Shown here: piece after piece, positions 61,258 through 64,000 of the stretch | Layout of the letters: every line of letters starts with the position of its first letter | How positions within the stretch are numbered: position 1 is the stretch's first letter | Source of the DNA: JAXHUM01 sp034189325 | GTDB lineage: Bacteria > Desulfobacterota > DSM-4660 > Desulfatiglandales > Desulfatiglandaceae | Reading direction: 5' to 3' | DNA length: 64,000 nt | NCBI GenBank assembly: GCA_034189325.1 | Contig: JAXHUM010000054.1 | Coordinates: forward strand, 62,001 to 126,000 | Position numbers and translations under genes: made by a program | The notes under the pieces: model-generated | Seen by the model: only the letters and a program-made list of their open reading frames with translations | The model's database searches: none | Told to the model about the DNA's origin: nothing

Positions 61258-61484
61258 ACAGTGGGGTCCTCAGTACGTGGTCCCTCATGAAATATCTTTA
61301 ATGTCGACACTCCATCTCAAGAGATACATATTGCCCAAAGCAGCTTAAAAGTCAATGTCGGATAGAGGACTACTTCTAACTCATTGACCTGGATGCCGGT
61401 TGCTTCTATACTGACGATGCCGTCCGAGAAGCGAGTGGTTTTCGACAGTGCTTGCGGTAGACTTGAACATGGAGGGAGTGGGAG

Positions 61485-62909
61485 GTGGCGATTTCTAACA
61501 GGCAGGCCCTTTTTAAGAGAATCCCAGGGGTTGATAGGTTGCTGGAGTCTCCAAAGGTCAAAGATAGGGAGCAACGCTATCCTCGAAGCCTGATTCTTCT
61601 CGCCATTAACCAGGCCCTTGAGGATCTCCGAAGCGCTATCCGAAAGGGTACGGTGGAAAAAGAATCTGATCTGGATATGGATCACGTTGCCGATCTGGTT
61701 GTGAGCCGGCTAAGGGTCCTGTCCCGGCCAAGTCTCAGGCCGGTTATTAATGCGACCGGTGTGGTTGTTCATACCAATTTGGGGAGGTCTCCTCTGGCGG
61801 AAAAGGCCCTGAAGAAGTTTCGGCCTGTTGCCGGTGGATACAGCAACCTGGAATACGACCTGCATGAGGGAAAGAGGGGAAGCAGACACGATCATGTAGA
61901 GGAGATTCTAAAAGAACTGACATCGGCAGAGGCGGCCATGGTGGTCAACAATAATGCGGCAGCGGTTTTTGTCTCTCTTGAAACCCTTGCCAGGGGCCGT
62001 GAGGTCATTGTATCCCGCGGGCAGCTTGTAGAAATTGGGGGGTCTTTTCGCATTCCCGATGTGATGCGTAAGAGCGGGGCCAAGATGGTGGAGGTTGGAA
62101 CAACCAACAAGACCCATTTGGCGGATTATGAGACGGCTATCAATCCGGACACAGCACTCCTTCTGAAGGTGCACACAAGCAATTTTCAGGTGATCGGCTT
62201 TACCGAGGAAGTTCCCATGTCTGATCTGGCTGCCTTGGCAAGAAAATACAATATACCGGTTATGGAAGACCTGGGAAGCGGGTGCCTTATTGATTTTTCA
62301 GAATATGGCCTCAAAAAAGAACCCACTGCCCAGGAGTCCCTGGCCCTGGGGGCGAGCCTGGTCACCTTCAGTGGAGACAAATTACTCGGAGGACCTCAGG
62401 CGGGAATCATACTCGGTCGGGAGGACCTGGTCGCTTCAATAAAAAAGAACCAGCTCAGCAGGGCCTTGAGGATCGATAAGTTGACTCTCCTCGCACTGGA
62501 GGAGACGCTCAGAATATATCGAGACAAAGAGGCCGCCGTCAGAGAGATCCCAACCCTCAAAATGATTTGCCAGCCTGAGAGATCCTTGGCAAAAAAGGCT
62601 GATCGCCTCCTAAAGCTCATTGGAAGGATAAAAACCGATCATTTTTCCATTGGGCTCACCGAGGGTCATTCCATGGTAGGAGGAGGGGCCCTCCCGCTTC
62701 TCGAATTGCCGACCCGTTTATTGTACTTGGCTCCCAAAAAGACCTCCGCCCGCTCCTTGGAGGTCTGGCTGAGGTCTTATGATCCCCCGGTGATTACAAG
62801 GGTTGAAAAGGAACGAGTGTTCTTTGATGTAAGGACAATACAGGAAAGAGAATTGAAGATAGTCGCAGAGGCCGTAAACAGTCTCGCATCGGTTGACAAA
62901 TTTCCATAG
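61485..62909 (+). CDS. selA: L-seryl-tRNA(Sec) selenium transferase
   Basis: A 474-residue SelA starting at GTG after a gggagg site. INATGVVVHTNLGRSPLAE, NNNAAAVFVSLETLARG, VSRGQLVEIGGSFRIPDVM and the PLP-lysine motif FSGDKLLGGPQAGII are all present. It converts Ser-tRNA(Sec) to Sec-tRNA(Sec) using selenophosphate. Its presence means the organism makes selenoproteins, for example selenium-containing hydrogenase or formate dehydrogenase. selB, selD and tRNA-Sec are not in the window. Confidence 0.96.
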   Translation: MAISNRQALFKRIPGVDRLLESPKVKDREQRYPRSLILLAINQALEDLRSAIRKGTVEKESDLDMDHVADLVVSRLRVLSRPSLRPVINATGVVVHTNLGRSPLAEKALKKFRPVAGGYSNLEYDLHEGKRGSRHDHVEEILKELTSAEAAMVVNNNAAAVFVSLETLARGREVIVSRGQLVEIGGSFRIPDVMRKSGAKMVEVGTTNKTHLADYETAINPDTALLLKVHTSNFQVIGFTEEVPMSDLAALARKYNIPVMEDLGSGCLIDFSEYGLKKEPTAQESLALGASLVTFSGDKLLGGPQAGIILGREDLVASIKKNQLSRALRIDKLTLLALEETLRIYRDKEAAVREIPTLKMICQPERSLAKKADRLLKLIGRIKTDHFSIGLTEGHSMVGGGALPLLELPTRLLYLAPKKTSARSLEVWLRSYDPPVITRVEKERVFFDVRTIQERELKIVAEAVNSLASVDKFP

Positions 62910-62959
62910 AGACTTTAGTTTTAAGCGATTCCCTAACACCTCTGGAAGAAAATGCCTCA

Positions 62960-63547
62960 TTGAGAGAGATAGTTGAAAAAATCCTTGCCGATAGTCTAGA
63001 GGTCAAGGAGAGATATATCCTGGACAACATGTCCAGCATTATCCTCCTGGCGGAAAAGATCGCAACGGCCTTTACGAACGATCGGAAGTTGCTGTTGTGT
63101 GGAAACGGTCCGGCCGCGGCAACCGCCCAGGTCATTGCCGCAGGATTTGTCAATCGATATAGTCTGCCAAGACCTCCACTCCCTGCAATGGCCCTGTCGT
63201 CGGATTCCGTCGTCTTGACAGGTATCGCCGGGGAATATTCCTTTGATGACGTGTTTTCCAAACAGGTGAAATCTCTTGGTATGGGTGGCGATGTCCTTCT
63301 GGCCGTGAGTGCCGATGGGAACGATGAAAGCATCTTGTCCGCTGTCAAAGCTGCCGGAGGCCAGAAAATGTATACAGCGGCCTTTATAGGCGCCGACGGC
63401 GGGAGGCTGGCTGATCTCTTGGATCTGCCTCTTGTGGCGGCAGCCGACCAGAGACCGAGGATCGCGGAGGCACATATGCTGGCAGGACACATCCTATGCC
63501 ATCTAGTGGACCACATTCTTTTTCAGAGCCATTTGTCCGAGGGATAA
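62960..63547 (+). CDS. SIS-domain protein, GmhA/DiaA-like
   Basis: A 195-residue SIS protein starting at TTG. It matches phosphoheptose isomerase in layout: LLLCGNGPAAATAQVIAAGFV, RYSLPRPPLPAMALSSDSVVLTG, SFDDVFSKQVKSLG and LLAVSADGNDESIL. However, GNGGSAADAQHxAAE of true GmhA is GNGPAAATAQVIAAG here, so the catalytic His and Glu of that helix are gone, and SGNS reads DGND. Either a heptose isomerase with altered chemistry or a non-enzymatic DiaA-like protein. Confidence 0.8.
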   Translation: MREIVEKILADSLEVKERYILDNMSSIILLAEKIATAFTNDRKLLLCGNGPAAATAQVIAAGFVNRYSLPRPPLPAMALSSDSVVLTGIAGEYSFDDVFSKQVKSLGMGGDVLLAVSADGNDESILSAVKAAGGQKMYTAAFIGADGGRLADLLDLPLVAAADQRPRIAEAHMLAGHILCHLVDHILFQSHLSEG

Positions 63548-63581
63548 GGCTCCATATTCTATTGGAAGAGGGAGTATCGAT

Positions 63582-63800
63582 ATGCCGATCTATGAATATA
63601 AATGTTCAAACTGTTCAGAAGAATTTGAGATCCTGCTTTTTCGAAGCGATGAAAAGGTGAACTGCCCTGCTTGTAATGGCGACAATGTCAAACGCCTTAT
63701 GTCGTCTGCGGCCTTTAAGAGTGGTGATAGTTTCACGCCGTCATCAGGTTCATCTGCGTGCGGTTCCTGTTCCAGCGGCAACTGCAGCACCTGTCATTGA
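63582..63800 (+). CDS. FmdB-family zinc-ribbon protein
   Basis: A 72-residue protein. MPIYEYKCSNCSEEFE and VNCPACNGDNVKRLM form the zinc ribbon (two CxxC pairs). The tail is rich in Ser/Gly/Cys (SACGSCSSGNCSTCH), adding five cysteines that may bind another metal. Typical FmdB proteins share this layout; role suspected in regulation but not known. A gggag site is upstream. Confidence 0.92.
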   Translation: MPIYEYKCSNCSEEFEILLFRSDEKVNCPACNGDNVKRLMSSAAFKSGDSFTPSSGSSACGSCSSGNCSTCH

Positions 63801-63860
63801 AAAACGTGAACCTCCAACCGGTCTCATGCTGTGAGGGAATGTGACGCAAATGGTGAAAGG

Positions 63861-64000
63861 ATGACGCAAGAAGCCGGCAAGGAAATCGAAATCAACCCTC
63901 CCGGGCAACCCCTGTTCCGTATCGGTTTTGGATACGATGTCCATCCTTTTGTTGCAGGCCGCCCCTTGATCCTGGGCGGTGTAGATATCGACCATCCTGC
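63861..64000 (+). CDS. ispF: 2-C-methyl-D-erythritol 2,4-cyclodiphosphate synthase, 5' part
   Basis: The frame from ATG 63861 runs off the right edge. After a short tail (TQEAGKEIEINPPGQP) it reads FRIGFGYDVHPFVAGRPL and ILGGVDIDHP, the start of IspF, with the metal-binding Asp-x-His (DVH) present. It acts in the non-mevalonate isoprenoid pathway. Only about 46 codons are visible. The start is uncertain; the extra 18 residues before RIGFG are unusual. Confidence 0.88.
   Translation, partial: MTQEAGKEIEINPPGQPLFRIGFGYDVHPFVAGRPLILGGVDIDHP

Noticed and set aside
62794..63516. 240-codon leftward frame over the SIS gene
   Set aside because: Opposite strand of a clear SIS-domain protein; no motif of its own.
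1..64000. CRISPR arrays, tRNA or rRNA genes, prophage or defence islands
   Set aside because: No spaced direct repeats, cloverleaf-like segments, integrase or phage genes were seen; the lone HNH gene has no defence partner.

Overview
The window looks like part of the chromosome of a strictly anaerobic, Gram-negative bacterium of the Desulfobacterota type (sulfate reducer or syntroph). The evidence is a complete Wood-Ljungdahl carbonyl branch (CO dehydrogenase, acetyl-CoA synthase, corrinoid protein, methyltransferase, CooC), selenocysteine and Ni-hydrogenase maturation genes (selA, hypA, hypB), NtrC-type two-component regulation, an extracytoplasmic flavinylation module and no oxygen-respiration genes. 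A run of 100 Ns at 25437-25536 shows it is a scaffolded draft assembly.

Layout. 1-2.4 kb: the end of a SpoIIM-like gene, an RDD protein, a cupin and sparse sequence. 2.5-4.4 kb: cold-shock protein, a tiny Lys-rich protein and a DEAD-box helicase, all leftward. 5.2-7 kb: the polyamine operon speD-speE plus a divergent SpeD homologue. 7-9.3 kb: accessory, gene-poor DNA with a decayed RAYT transposase and three small single genes. 9.3-12.3 kb: lepA-hemW. 12.6-14.9 kb: tex. 15.1-18.1 kb: a double FMN-binding-domain protein followed by an MFS-ApbE fusion. 18.3-24.5 kb: birA, a sodium/solute symporter, and nagZ/murU-like/amgK-like genes that suggest peptidoglycan recycling, then a HIT protein. 24.6-30.8 kb: HNH endonuclease, BON lipoprotein, ferredoxin, a class III cyclase with a pseudo-receiver, and pyrR with a leader terminator. 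31.2-33.9 kb: rnc, a radical SAM gene and era. 34.3-37.1 kb: an NtrC-type regulator and its kinase. 37.4-38.7 kb: NifX/NifU-like Fe-S or Mo-Fe cofactor proteins. 38.9-48.3 kb: the leftward acsD-cooS-acsB-acsC-acsE operon with cooC upstream. 48.4-57 kb: dnaA-dnaN-gyrB-gyrA-gpsA, rightward. 57-64 kb: glycerate kinase, a DUF4301 protein, hypB-hypA, selA, a SIS protein, an FmdB-like zinc ribbon and the start of ispF.

Transcription diverges at dnaA: everything from 34 to 48 kb runs left and everything from 48.4 to 57 kb runs right. The dnaA-dnaN spacer is very AT-rich, so the chromosomal origin probably lies here and the carbon-fixation operon sits beside it. The items most worth a second look are the MFS-ApbE fusion with its freshly duplicated putative flavin carrier, the SpeD homologue lacking the pyruvoyl-forming serine, the repetitive Ala/Lys/Glu tail on AcsD, the DnaA with an altered Walker A loop, and the leader terminator in front of pyrR. 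Assignments rest on motif recognition by eye; no database search or structure prediction was run.
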